Shown: positions 1 to 10,226 of the stretch, one piece after another | Layout: each line of letters starts with the position of its first letter | Position numbering within the stretch: position 1 is the first letter of the stretch | Origin: Trileptium ribeirensis | Lineage: Eukaryota; Nematoda; Enoplea; Enoplida; Thoracostomopsidae | Length of the DNA: 64,000 bases | Direction of reading: 5' to 3' | Assembly (NCBI GenBank): GCA_030248225.1 | Contig: JASANE010009867.1 | Coordinates: 1 to 64,000, forward strand | Translations under genes and position numbers: made by a program | The notes under the pieces: generated by a model | The model's database searches: none | Seen by the model: the letters and a program-made list of their open reading frames with translations, nothing else | Told to the model about the DNA's origin: nothing

Positions 1-69
1 CGACGGACACCCCGACCACCACCCCATGAAGAGTCCGACTCGGACGACCCTGATCTACAGGTGGACTAA
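1..69 (+). CDS. 3' end of an unidentified upstream ORF (partial)
   Basis: Frame 1 is open from the window edge to a TAA at 67-69. It encodes 22 residues that begin with an Arg/Pro-rich stretch (RRTPRPPP) and end in an acidic tail (EESDSDDPDLQVD). GC content and codon choice match the two following NADAR ORFs, so this is probably the end of a gene in the same unit. If the unit is a retroelement, the end of gag or pol is a natural guess, but nothing in these 22 residues identifies a family. It could also be an open frame by chance. Confidence 0.3.
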   Translation, partial: RRTPRPPPHEESDSDDPDLQVD

Positions 70-209
70 TCCCAACCATACTCGCACGTACCTTAACACC
101 AGCAAACACAACAGGCCAACAAGAGGGGGGTAGAAGAGGGGATCAGGAGTACATTCACAGGTAAATAAGACTCTTTACACTCAGCCTTATTTCGGTATAC
201 ACATTATAG

Positions 210-1448
210 ATGCGACGAAGCTACAGCATCAACGACATCCGGATGCCAATGCTACCAAAAGGCGTGCGGCACGTACCGATGGTTTGCGGCGGCGGCATCT
301 ACCCGACGGTGCCCCTTTATCGGGTTCAACGAGGGCCACGCGTGGAGACCTTCGCCTCCAAAGGGACTCGCCGACCAATGCTTGCCAACGAGACGACAAC
401 GATTGACCAGTTCGAACACAATGGGCGGCGCCTATCCAGTGCAACTGAACATTTCCACCTCAGCGTCCTGGAGCTGCTAGGTTTCAACAATGCCGCCAAG
501 GAGCTAGCCGAAGCAGACATTAGTCCAACTGAGTTGCAGCTCCGCAGCATCGCGCTTCATCGCCGGCTGCCGTTCAAACGACGCTGTATGCTGAAATCCT
601 ATTATCCGCACCTGATGCGACCGATCTTACTAACTAAATTCAGCATAATCGAATGTGCAGAAGAGTTGGAGGCCACCGGTGACCAGCTCCTGTTCAACGC
701 CTCATTTGACGACTTCTGGGGAACTGGCGCCACCCATATTGACTGCTGCTGCGACCGCACGTTCCACAACGTGACGGGTCGCCTATTAGAGGAGATTCGG
801 GCATACCATCGGGATGGCCTCGTTCGATGGCCCCGGGTCGTCATCGTGGGTGACGAACAAGCGTTACCCCTACTCAACGTCGCCGACCAGCATAACTGGC
901 TGGTATTCGCATGGCCCCGCATGGAGATGGCCGACTTGATCCAGTGGGCCAACGCGTTCGTCACGCCACAGACGGACTGTGTCATCGTCCTAGGCGGATA
1001 CGGCAAATTATGGCGTGACGACAACAACGTCTTTTCGCCCAGTGCGTTTACCAAACGCATCAAACGGAAACTGGAGGTGCTCGAACGGCGCCTCCGGGAA
1101 AATGCAGCTATCTTCGTCGCTCCGCCACCACCGCAGTGGAATGCTACGAACTACACGAGTGAGGCATGGGCGACGGAACTGCGCATGCGGAAACTGCGCC
1201 TCACCGAACAACACCAGGCCCTGCGGAACGTCATCATGCCCGCATGGTCGGTACCATTGACGGCACCCGAAGCTTGGGACACGGTCGTACCGTTCAACCG
1301 GAATGAGGATCGCCAACGATGGGCCGAACCGGTGGTGGCGCCCGCATACCATACGGATCTGGTCAATTGGGTAGGCCATTATGTTAGCTGTACCGGACTC
1401 GTTCGCCTCGGCGAACAACGCCGTGGCGACCATGAAGAAGAAGAATAG
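210..1448 (+). CDS. NADAR-domain protein with C-terminal SGNH-like domain (ORF A)
   Basis: Intronless ORF of 412 aa from ATG. Residues ~72-203 match the NADAR/YbiA pattern: a Glu-His near the start (E80-H81), MRPILLTKFS (136-145), the hallmark FWGTG (169-173) and N187 followed by GRLLEEIR. NADAR proteins hydrolyse N-glycosidic bonds of ADP-ribose-type adducts; bacterial members remove ADP-ribose from guanine in DNA. Residues ~208-350 have the beta-alpha pattern of SGNH/GDSL hydrolases: VIVGDEQALPLL (211-222) where GDS is expected, LGGY (261-264), VAPPPPQW (303-310). The nucleophile Ser is replaced by Glu, so this half may be inactive or only binding. The C-terminus is acidic. The coding sequence is GC-rich against AT-rich surroundings, which suggests transferred or mobile-element cargo. 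Its paralogue lies 238 bp downstream. The ATG directly follows CATTATAG, which resembles a 3' splice site. NADAR call fairly firm; SGNH call tentative. Confidence 0.72.
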   Translation: MRRSYSINDIRMPMLPKGVRHVPMVCGGGIYPTVPLYRVQRGPRVETFASKGTRRPMLANETTTIDQFEHNGRRLSSATEHFHLSVLELLGFNNAAKELAEADISPTELQLRSIALHRRLPFKRRCMLKSYYPHLMRPILLTKFSIIECAEELEATGDQLLFNASFDDFWGTGATHIDCCCDRTFHNVTGRLLEEIRAYHRDGLVRWPRVVIVGDEQALPLLNVADQHNWLVFAWPRMEMADLIQWANAFVTPQTDCVIVLGGYGKLWRDDNNVFSPSAFTKRIKRKLEVLERRLRENAAIFVAPPPPQWNATNYTSEAWATELRMRKLRLTEQHQALRNVIMPAWSVPLTAPEAWDTVVPFNRNEDRQRWAEPVVAPAYHTDLVNWVGHYVSCTGLVRLGEQRRGDHEEEE

Positions 1449-1686
1449 GACTAAACAGGGGAATTTGTTTGAATATAAGTACCTCCAGTCAAAAGAACGC
1501 TGGTAACCAGTGAGAAGTCATAGAACACGCCTCTTTGGGCATAAGGAATTCCGTCTGCGACGCGCGCGAGAAATCAAAAGCAGAGGTAGAAATCACGCAG
1601 CTATTGTATCAAACCGCACTAGTACGCGTAGCGTAAACCGACTGTTGTGAGAAAGGACGAAACCTATAAAGGTTATATTGTTACAG

Positions 1687-3021
1687 ATGGACAACAGCGT
1701 TCGGCAACGCGGTGAGGACGACAAAGACAACAACAGCGTTCGGCGACGCAGTGACAGTCAACTGGACCAGAGCGTTCGGCAACGCAATGGCAGTGACCCA
1801 CGACGGTCCGAAGGCGGTCCAACCCGGCGGTTATCAACGACCGGACCATACGCTCCGCCCGAAGCGACTATATACCGTGTGCCTAGCATGCCAACTTACC
1901 ACGTCGACTTAACGCAACCCTATGTCCCATTCCTGTCGCACGGTACCGAGTGGCCGGAGCTGTCCAATATGCACGAGGCAGCGACGCCCTTTCATCACGA
2001 CGGTACGACGGCCCCAACCGTCGAACAACATTACCAGGTAAGGGTGCTGCTTGTACTTGGCCTGATGGAGGCCGCTAAAGAACTAATGGACATGATTGGG
2101 ACGCCGCAGCAAATCAAAGCAAGAGCACGGGCGCTCAAGGACGAACTGGTCGATAACATTACAAGCGCCCGGCTCAAACCGTTGCTGGAACATATAATGC
2201 GGCCCATATTGCTTCGCAAATTCAGCATTCCCAGCTACGCGCAGATCCTACACCTCACTGGCCAACGACCACTCCTGGAGGTAACTACCGATACCTTCTG
2301 GGGTGTCGGGCGCACGCTCCAGCAGTTACGGCAGGGCGAGCAACCCAGACACTGCCACAACGTCATGGGTCGACTTCTGGAGGAGGTGCGGGAATACCTC
2401 ACCTCTGGATATGCTTGCTGGCCGCATGTCATCATCATGGGCGACGCGCTCCCGCTGCCGTTGCTAGAAATAGCTAACGACAATAAGTGGCTCGTCTGCG
2501 CATGGCCTGGGACTACGTTAATACGCATGATCCAACTCGCCAGCGCCGTCTTAACACCACTGACTAAATGCGTCATCTTACTTGGAGGCTACCAATACAT
2601 CTACCGGAAGGCGCAACTGGAGCAGCTCCATGCGACCAACCCAAACGCAGCCTTCAAAAAGATCAAACAACATCTGGGAATGCTGTCACGGCGAGTACCA
2701 GCGCGCACGCCCGTGGTTGTCGCACCGCCGATACCCCGATGGGCCGCGACTAACCAAGACGCAATGTCTTGGACGGTCGAATTTAAACGGATAGTCGCTA
2801 ACCATCGGCAACAGCATGAAGCATTCCATAACGTCTATTTCCCGAACTGGCCTGTCGCCTTTAACGCCGCGGACGCGTGGGAACGGGATGAGCCGCACAT
2901 GGAGTGGCAAGAGCGCCCACAGTTCGAGGAACCCATGGTTTCCAAGTACTGCTTGCGCAACCTACGAGAATGGGTCAGCCAATTGGTGCGCGATGCCGAA
3001 CTTGGGCGTTTAACGCGATAG
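1687..3021 (+). CDS. NADAR-domain protein with C-terminal SGNH-like domain (ORF B)
   Basis: Intronless ORF of 444 aa. The open frame reaches back to a TTG at 1678, but the first ATG is 1687, directly after TTACAG, another 3'-splice-site-like AG. The basic N-terminus carries a threefold imperfect repeat of NSVRQR (residues ~3-35). The NADAR domain spans ~110-240: E113-Q-H, MRPILLRKFS, FWGVG (204-208), N225 with GRLLEEVREY. The SGNH-like region spans ~246-390, with IIMGDALPLPLL in the GDS position (Ser absent), LLGGY and VVAPPIPRW. It is clearly paralogous to ORF A, with nearly identical blocks such as MRPILL-KFSI and GRLLEE-R, but overall well diverged, so the duplication is old and both copies have been kept open. 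Same strand and same GC-rich codon use as ORF A. Function beyond family membership is inference. Confidence 0.72.
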   Translation: MDNSVRQRGEDDKDNNSVRRRSDSQLDQSVRQRNGSDPRRSEGGPTRRLSTTGPYAPPEATIYRVPSMPTYHVDLTQPYVPFLSHGTEWPELSNMHEAATPFHHDGTTAPTVEQHYQVRVLLVLGLMEAAKELMDMIGTPQQIKARARALKDELVDNITSARLKPLLEHIMRPILLRKFSIPSYAQILHLTGQRPLLEVTTDTFWGVGRTLQQLRQGEQPRHCHNVMGRLLEEVREYLTSGYACWPHVIIMGDALPLPLLEIANDNKWLVCAWPGTTLIRMIQLASAVLTPLTKCVILLGGYQYIYRKAQLEQLHATNPNAAFKKIKQHLGMLSRRVPARTPVVVAPPIPRWAATNQDAMSWTVEFKRIVANHRQQHEAFHNVYFPNWPVAFNAADAWERDEPHMEWQERPQFEEPMVSKYCLRNLREWVSQLVRDAELGRLTR

Positions 3022-3835
3022 GCAAATGTAATAAGGGGCATAGAGTATAGACCATCAGAAAAATAGGAGTAAGCGTGCGAATAGTTAGACAAACCTAGGT
3101 GAAAGATAAGGACGACTAAAACAAGTAGGGCGGGAAACGGCGAGCCGCGTCGAACACAAAAAAACGGGGTGAGTAACCAGTATGACCGCGCGGAACAAAA
3201 CAGGATAGTGCACAAATACAAGTTGCCAACCTGCACATCGCGAACGAAACAAATCATTCCTAAAGGACCTAATAATAGGAAAGCTTGTTACTCAAATTAG
3301 AACAAATTATGACCTAAGTGCAAACGGTAAGAAAATAACAAACTAAGTATCTCGAGTGATAATAGTTAGTCCCAAACCAACCTGAGTGTGACAACAGTGT
3401 GACAACATTCATACCAACATTAGAGCGGTTTAAGCAAAACACCCAATTACGAATTATTTGATGAGCGTATCAAAATTTCAAATAATGGGAACTTCTGGGA
3501 ATAGGCACCCCGGCGGCCGGACCATTTCCTGGGAGTTACCCGAAAACAAATAAGGGGCCTGTTTTAAAACCCACCACCAATGTGGAGGTACGTGCTGTAT
3601 ATAAATGAAACGTTATTGTGTATGCATATCTCATGTTGCCTTATATGTGGAAGAAGGAGCGAAAGTGACTTGGCAAATGATACGTTCCATAAACATTCTT
3701 AAGACTCAAATCATGACAAATTATCCTAAAATATTATAACCCATAAGGGAAAACTTCCAAAATTACAGAAAATAAAGGGAGAAGGGACGCGTTTTTGGGT
3801 GATAACCAAACAGTTTGATCGTCCTTCTACCCTCG
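3022..3835. other. non-coding flank of the NADAR ORFs
   Basis: No convincing gene. A TATATAAA-like stretch lies near 3598-3605, and a purine-rich run (~3768-3786) resembles a polypurine tract. Neither could be tied to an LTR, because no second LTR copy is in the window. Confidence 0.3.
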
Positions 3836-4005
3836 TTTTGGCAAATTTTAGCAAATTTTAACAAATTTTAACAAATTTTTGGGAAATTCTTAAAAAATTT
3901 TCGAAATTTATTGTAATTTTATGTCCAAACGGGCTAAATTTTTGGAAAATTTTCGAAATTTACGACAACCTTAAGCTCAAACGGGTAAAATTTTCAAATT
4001 TCATA
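3836..4005. repeat. AT-rich short tandem repeats
   Basis: Repeated AAATTTTAGC/AAATTTTAAC units are followed by two copies of a ~60-bp unit. Each contains AAATTTTCGAAATTTA and ends in CAAACGGG with AAATTTT. The copies are diverged. Confidence 0.55.
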
Positions 4006-5390
4006 CTAATTGTACTTAATTGAAATCAAGGGCTGTGCATCACATGGAATTAATCATACAAAATTTTCACTTTCTTTTCATATCTCGACAAATTTAACTT
4101 ACTACCATAAGTAAGGAGTCTATAAAATCCAAAAAATTTTAAGAGATGTAACAGCCCGAGTTGTGATCGAATCTTCAATATTCAAAATCTGGCCATAGGG
4201 GCCTCAAATTTCAATGGATAAAAGGGCGATTGGATACCGGTGGAGCGTGATCCAGGAATTCGTTGATATGTCTTTGATAATTGTGTTGAATAAAATAAAA
4301 TATTGTATCGTATGCTATAAATGTGTTGATAAGGTCACGCTCCACCAGCCCGAGGTGCGCGGGGTGATTTTGCACCAAAATTGAATCAAAATACTACTGC
4401 AGGGGGTATCCGATCGATCCCAGGAAGTTATTACGTTACGAATGATATCGATGCATTATTATGTAAGTGATTCATATTGGAGCGTGGTACGGGTGTGTAA
4501 TCGAATCGGCATGGAACAGGGGAAAGGATTTCACGATTCTATTCACAATTTGACTCAACAGATTTTGCAAAGTAGGTGCCCCAGGGTCGTTTCCGGTGCG
4601 CGTCCGTAAATAATAATGTGTGCTTATTTGTTAAGTAGTAATACTGTATGTAATACCAAGTGTCAGGATGGGTCAGGGCACTGTGCAGAACCCCACAAAA
4701 AGGTGCGTTTTTGAGTTTTCTTTTCGACGTTTTGGGACCTGGGAAGACCTATCCTGACATGCGGGAAAGTAAATAATTAGCTTGTGTACCTGTATATATT
4801 ATGGGATGTTGCTAACAGTTACTTCGTATTTTAGAAAACGCTAGGACCAAGCGACAAGACGACTAACTTCAACTTCTGAGGGGTGTTCTACCATTTTGGA
4901 AATTTTGGAGTATTTTTAATGTTTAGGCAAAAGGGGTGGTAACACCGTGATCAGGGATCTTTAAGGCTTCAAAATTGTTCCTTCGGGTCACCATACTCCC
5001 AACCCGTAAGTACTTATGGACCCCTGACCCAGCGTTTATACTCTCCAACTTCAGGGCCCTAAATCATTGCGTCTTAAACCAAAACTCCCCGATTTTTGGA
5101 GCCCTATACCTCAATTGGATCTCATACTAACTATTTTGTCGAAATCCGGGGCCACCCGTCCCAACGGAACTCCACGGGATTCCCCTAACTCAGTCGGGAC
5201 CCAAAATTCTCCTATCGTGCACGCATTTTTCTGCCTTTTACGGGGCTCCTAGGGTACTTGCATTAAATTTAAAATTCTCATAAGCAGGCGACCAGCCAGG
5301 GCTTGGATATGATCCCGCCCCCGGCCGCCTGCTCCTTTCTGTTCCTGAAATATATACAAAAAACAACAAACAGTCCTAATCATTTTCAGC
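4006..5390. other. non-coding stretch with two inverted-repeat pairs
   Basis: No gene is seen. GGTGGAGCGTGA at 4239-4250 is perfectly inverted at 4335-4346. A 13-bp motif TGTCAGGATGGGT at 4661-4673 is inverted with one mismatch at 4747-4759. These may be ends of small decayed elements. Confidence 0.4.
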
Positions 5391-5452
5391 GCCTAAAAGC
5401 GCTTTTATATATAGGCATTTTCGAAAACCTCGCGCCGACCAGCGCGAGGTTT
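5391..5452. other. two strong hairpins
   Basis: At 5391-5416 GCCTA and TAGGC flank the palindrome AAAAGCGCTTTT. At 5425-5452 AAACCTCGCGC pairs perfectly with GCGCGAGGTTT over a 6-nt loop (CGACCA). The structure is clear; the function is unknown. Confidence 0.5.
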
Positions 5453-5748
5453 AGTTGTTTACGTCGCCCTTGGCACACTTTGGCCACTGTACAGTGTTGT
5501 AGCTTGTTCTCGTCGCCGATGCTGGGGGCTTATGGCTATTATTATAAGGAATAATAAGATTTGTGTGAACAGGCCTGCTATGGCCGTCTTGCCTTATTAT
5601 ATGTATTTATGTATACACGTATTTGTAACTGTTTGCGGCTCATTTTGTTTGTGTAGCTTTTAAAAGTTTTCAAATTCAAAACTTGGCACTATTTCGAGAG
5701 CTAGGGCACACAGAGGACAGAACAAGAAAAAGGGTGGTTTCAACTTAG

Positions 5749-5790
5749 TATAAAAGAGACTGCCCGATTCCCCGATGGGAGCCAGTCGAG
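5749..5790 (+). promoter_or_regulatory. TATA box plus initiator-like core promoter
   Basis: TATAAAAG at 5749-5756 is followed about 35 bp later by CCAGTCG (A at 5784), which fits an arthropod/LTR-type initiator. It lies downstream of the NADAR ORFs on the same strand, where a 3' LTR of a retroelement would be expected. No LTR ends could be proven, and the following kilobase has no ORF. Confidence 0.35.
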
Positions 5791-5881
5791 CTTTTTGGTT
5801 TAGTTTTTGGCGGTTGTCGCCATTTAAAATTGTATTTCAAATAATTTTTTCTGTTTTCGTTTTCTTTTCTCGTTTAGACAT

Positions 5882-6128
5882 ACCAGGGGTGGTGCCTCGC
5901 CGTGTCCCCACGGCGGAGAGCCTTCCCTGGTTCTCGCTTCTTTTCGTTCAGATAGAGGGCCGTCCTTTGCGGACGTTGGAGTGTCGGAAGGATGCTCCGC
6001 GCGCCGTAAAGGTCGTGCCCCGTTGAAATTCGCGAGACAATCTGAAATGTTCAAAATTCATGCTCGCATACGTCTCGACTGGTTCCCCGCTCCTCGGACA
6101 CCCTTTTTTCGTTTACAGGTCCGAGGAG
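5882..6128. other. GC-rich structured block with hairpins
   Basis: Nested stem at 5882-5931: outer ACCAGGG/CCCTGGT, and inner CGCCGTG/CACGGCG closing a TCCC loop. A second stem, CTCCTCGGAC (6090-6099) with GTCCGAGGAG (6119-6128), is perfect over 10 bp. It sits ~100-340 bp downstream of the TATA/Inr-like site, so it could be a structured transcript leader. Confidence 0.45.
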
Positions 6129-8582
6129 TGACCAAAATTTTGTTCTAAGGAAATTGACAGAGCTCAAAGGTTCTTTACCGAGCAGTATCAGTCAAAATTT
6201 ACTCTAAGGCATCGAGCAGTGAGCAAAATTACTTTTCCAAGCAAGAACGATCAAATTTCTACGCCGAGCAAGTGTTGCCGTTTCGGACGCGTCTCAGAAA
6301 TAAACTTCCAGGAGGGCCGAGGCAGCCGCGATCATCGTCGCGGTGTCAAATCCTTCTCGGGTTACACCCCACGGTATTTCTCTAAACCGGGGAAATCACG
6401 CTAATTTCAACGAAAAGAAAAAAAGGAACCTCAGGCACCGTAAAACTCATGCCATTTTGGGGCAGGCAGATTTCGCATTATTTGGGATATGAACGTTTTA
6501 TAGACGAGGTTATACTCAAAAGTTGCTACTGGACAGGCTTCAGTAAAATTCATAGGTGCTAATCGGAAGGTTTGTGGACGTAGCCGTTTGCATCCGTGTG
6601 GGAACACGAGTTGTCCCCGTTGGTATGAAATTGAACTACAGCGTCGAATCCACATTCGGTCGCTGTGTCATTATTGCCTTTGGTTAATTTGCGATGCAAA
6701 CGACTGCGGACCAGATAAAATTTTAGTAAGGCTCAGTAGTGGGGCATAAAACGAAACAGGGACTGGGGTTGGCGGTGAGCTGAGTTACGTTAAAAATTTT
6801 GGGTGGGAGGTGGTTTCTCTAACCGTGCAACTACGGGGAGAATCCACGTCGGCACCTTCTCCCGGAGCACTCCGGGGGCGAGTTTCGAATTAGCCATGTC
6901 GTTTGCGGGCCGCTCCAGTCCCTGTCGCAATGGCATTAAAATCTATGGGCTTTTAGCTCTGGCCCTCGTTTAGAGTTTGCGTTACCCGAAGAGAAAACTG
7001 CAGTAGAGGTCGAATTGGTGCACTGTGAGCCCCCGGGGAATCGTTTTCCTTACTATTTTAGGGCACAAGTGAATCAAAATTGTGCAGGTGCATGGTTTGA
7101 TACGGACATGGTACTCGTGCCGGGGTACCCGAATTACATGCTGTATTATAAATTGTTCGCGTGTTATAAACCATTTGCTGTTTGCCCCGATTGGGCGTTG
7201 TTATAAAATATGCTGAATGCAAGAAAAATGACTTCAACAGTAAATCAGTTGAACCGTGTGTGATTCTCTGAAGCGGCTCGAAATGTCCTATTAGTAGATT
7301 AGGATCTTCGCATGAGTTAGGATGAGGGCTCAACGGAATCCAGGAATTAGTTTAAGGGTGAGTACGAGGAAGCAGTGAATTTAGATCAAATAAGAATCCC
7401 CTTTGCATTCCCTCCGCTGGCGCGAGCATCACGCAACCCTTCACTTAAATGCTAAACCTACACCCCTCATTACGCCCTGCATAGCGCCGATGCACGCCCG
7501 CACGGTCAAGAACTTCCCTCTATCGCAACCCTTACCACCAACCCTCGCGTCGTTTAGCTTGTTCCTCGACACCGCCCGTATGAGCCTCAGAGCCAGGCAC
7601 CAATCACATCGTAATACTGGGACTTCCACTAATTTCCAGGTCCAAGCTTTGATTACAAGGGACTGTGGCCCTCGCCTCAGTGCCCTGGTGTTGTTTTAGG
7701 TATTAGGTAAACTCGGCTAGGAGTAAAACAGGGAATGTCGTAAGGGGCTGCATCCACAACGGTGGTGCTGATGGGATCATGACCGTACACCCACTAGTCT
7801 TCAGGATTCTACATTCAGGCACGTCTAAATGGGGAATTTCACTTAGGCTACATTAGGATCAGAGAACCCCGCTTAAGGGATAAAGTGGATAAAGAGGGAA
7901 AGGCGAGTCAGCCTTATTACCTGTGAGCAGGCTTAGGGGTTGACTCTCCCTTGGGGGACCTCATACCATTAGACACGTGGGCCAATATAGGGGCCAGGCC
8001 GAACACCCTGGTTAACCCGCCGGCAGCCTGCTAAGCTAAGCGGTTCCCTTAGGTCATCGCATAGATCACCGGGGAGTCGTGGAAGCCGGGGTTGTCCGGG
8101 CACCACCCACAGTAGAGTAAACCGTGGTGCAGCTGGGATCCCTTAGGGCCAGAACTGGTCCTAGTACATTAGTACCCTCGGCAAGTTGTTTACTAAAGCT
8201 ACCACAATACAGAGGCCTTCAATCCTTTGTCCCCGGGTCTCTTTCCACTACTTAGGCGTTACAACATGTGAGGCGGCTCATGACTTGGCACAATAGCAGG
8301 CTACACTAGGATCGACGTTGCACCGTGTGATATTGCTACTGCATTGGAGCTCAGACGTACTGGAAAGCTAGCCTACTAACAAAAACATATGTATATACAA
8401 TCTACATTAAAAGTAGGCCCCAAATTTTGTGTTCCTCTACGCCGAGTCCTTCAAAAAGTATTATATCATTATATCAGCCAGAAGCATATATATCGGGCGA
8501 GCATTGTGGCGATTTCTATTATTCCCAGGTGCTCAAACGGCTGCTTCTGGTAAAACGAAAAGATGCGATGTTCAATCCACTG
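6129..8582. other. no recognisable gene
   Basis: Frames are short and look random. About 7380-8330 is richer in GC and in CTTAGG/TTAG words than its surroundings, with stops in all frames. It does not look like rRNA or any element I recognise and may be an old mobile-element remnant. Confidence 0.3.
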
Positions 8583-8946
8583 ATCGAGTATTCACCGAAC
8601 CACATTACCACTTCTTGAAATCGACGGGCAAAATAACTATCTTGACCCACGTTTGGAGCGTGGGTACCATCGAGAAGCGTTCGAAGCGTTGAAAGCTATT
8701 GTTTCATTGGCGCTCTCAAAGATTTCCTGGCGAGCGAAGCTAGTACCTCATCCGGCGCTAGAAGTCGCACAGAAACGGGAGTTATTGTGCAGAGCCATCC
8801 ATAAAATCGAATTATGCAGTCGACTGAACCGGGGCCTTAGCGTCACTAGCGATACAGGGGCCCACTTGAGCGTGCTATCGATGACGAGAGCATTAACGAC
8901 ACTCCGGGAAACTTGGGGCGATTTTGGAAGAGGCAGCGTGAAATAA
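8583..8946 (+). pseudogene. possible coding relic or exon, unknown protein
   Basis: About 121 codons stay open in one frame to a TGA-free end at TAA 8944-8946, with moderately high GC and regular-looking protein (RLERGYHREAFEALKAI). There is no ATG at its start and I recognise no domain. An adjacent frame (8429-8690) is also open for 87 codons. Chance is a real alternative. Confidence 0.2.
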
Positions 8947-9450
8947 CAATGTGATCGCCACGCAATGGAACCAACAGCAGCAAAGAGATGGTTTATGAAA
9001 AGAGAACAACTAACTGGCATGCTTACAAAAACTGAAACACTGAAATCCCAAATACAAAACAGACGGTTTGCTGCTCATTACAAATTTTAATACAAACCTG
9101 GACGAATTTTAGGTGAAAATCCGTAAAGAAAATGATCCTGTCTCAATAAAAATGGAATCTTTAAGGATAAAAACAGCCGGCTCTTGAACATAAAATTAAA
9201 GCCAAATTTTCGGAAAAACATACCTTTTGATGCTTCACAGGCATCATTCTAAATATCTATCCAAGAGAGTATAGCACATTTCACATCCTTACCGCAACAT
9301 CAGTCTTCAACGAAACCGTGGCCCACGGTGCTTCTGTGTCTGCCAGCCGTGTAATGTCTAAAATAAAAGACTTCAGTAAAAAAGTAAAAGTAAAGATAAG
9401 AACCCCGTGGTTTGACGGTGGCGCACTGTTATAATCATAGTTCATATTTG

Positions 9451-10226
9451 TGGTCTTTTCGGTTATCCACCCCAGACGGAACTTCGTCAATTTTGAATTT
9501 TGGCATGAATCGATTCAGCTCGATGACCTGGTTCACAAAATACCCATTTTACCCACATCCCTGACAATTTTTTCGATTTTTTGAGGTCCCAATGGGAACC
9601 CAAAAAATTTTTTCTTCGGAATATGGTCATGTTAGGCACCGTTCGACTCGGCTTGATGAAACAAATCGACTGGTGTGTAATTTGTTGAAGTCTAACATAC
9701 CGTTAAAGAGTTATGAGGGCCCAAATAACCCCGAGGGATAGAAATAAATTGCAGACCATGCCGTTCTGGGTATACTAAGCCTAAGCCTTAGTCTTAGCCT
9801 TAACTAAGGTATATATGAGACATACACTAAGCCTAAGCCTAAGTCGGGGGATTGCGGCCCCCGAACCCCCCGCTCTAAGCTGTTCTTTTTTCTAACGTTA
9901 TAACGTACGGCCCATCAAGGTTATTGGGGCCCTCATAACTTTCTAACTGTGGGTTAGATTTCAGTAAATTACACATCAGTCGATTTGTCTCATCAGACCG
10001 AGTCGAACGGTGCCCAACATTACCAATTTCCGAAGGAAAAATTTTTGAATTCCCAAAGGGGAACATTGGGACCTCAAAAATCTAAAAAAATTGTTAGGGA
10101 TGTGGGTACAATGGGTATTTTCTGAATCAACTTATCGAGTTGAATCGATTGGTACCAAAATTTTATTTATATCTACAAAATTGACGAAATTCCAGCTGGG
10201 AGGAGGGGGATAACCGAAAAGACCCC
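9451..10226. mobile_element. foldback (long inverted repeat) element, copy 1
   Basis: Two ~300-bp arms (about 9451-9730 and 9920-10226) are inverted, diverged copies of each other. Both carry the outermost word GGTCTTTTCGGTTATCC, then GAATCGATTCA, CCCACATCCCT, TTTTTGAGGTCCCAATG and ACCGTTCGACTCGG. The ~190-bp core holds its own hairpins: CTAAGCCTAAG words, and CGGGGG closing on CCCCCG. No ORF, so non-autonomous. A second copy with the core in the opposite orientation is at 39012-39773, and decayed pieces lie at ~28150, 45391 and 58076. No target duplication could be fixed. Confidence 0.75.

Noticed and set aside
7720..8300. Possible rRNA
   Set aside because: GC-richer and without ORFs, but I could not match it to any conserved rRNA core sequence.
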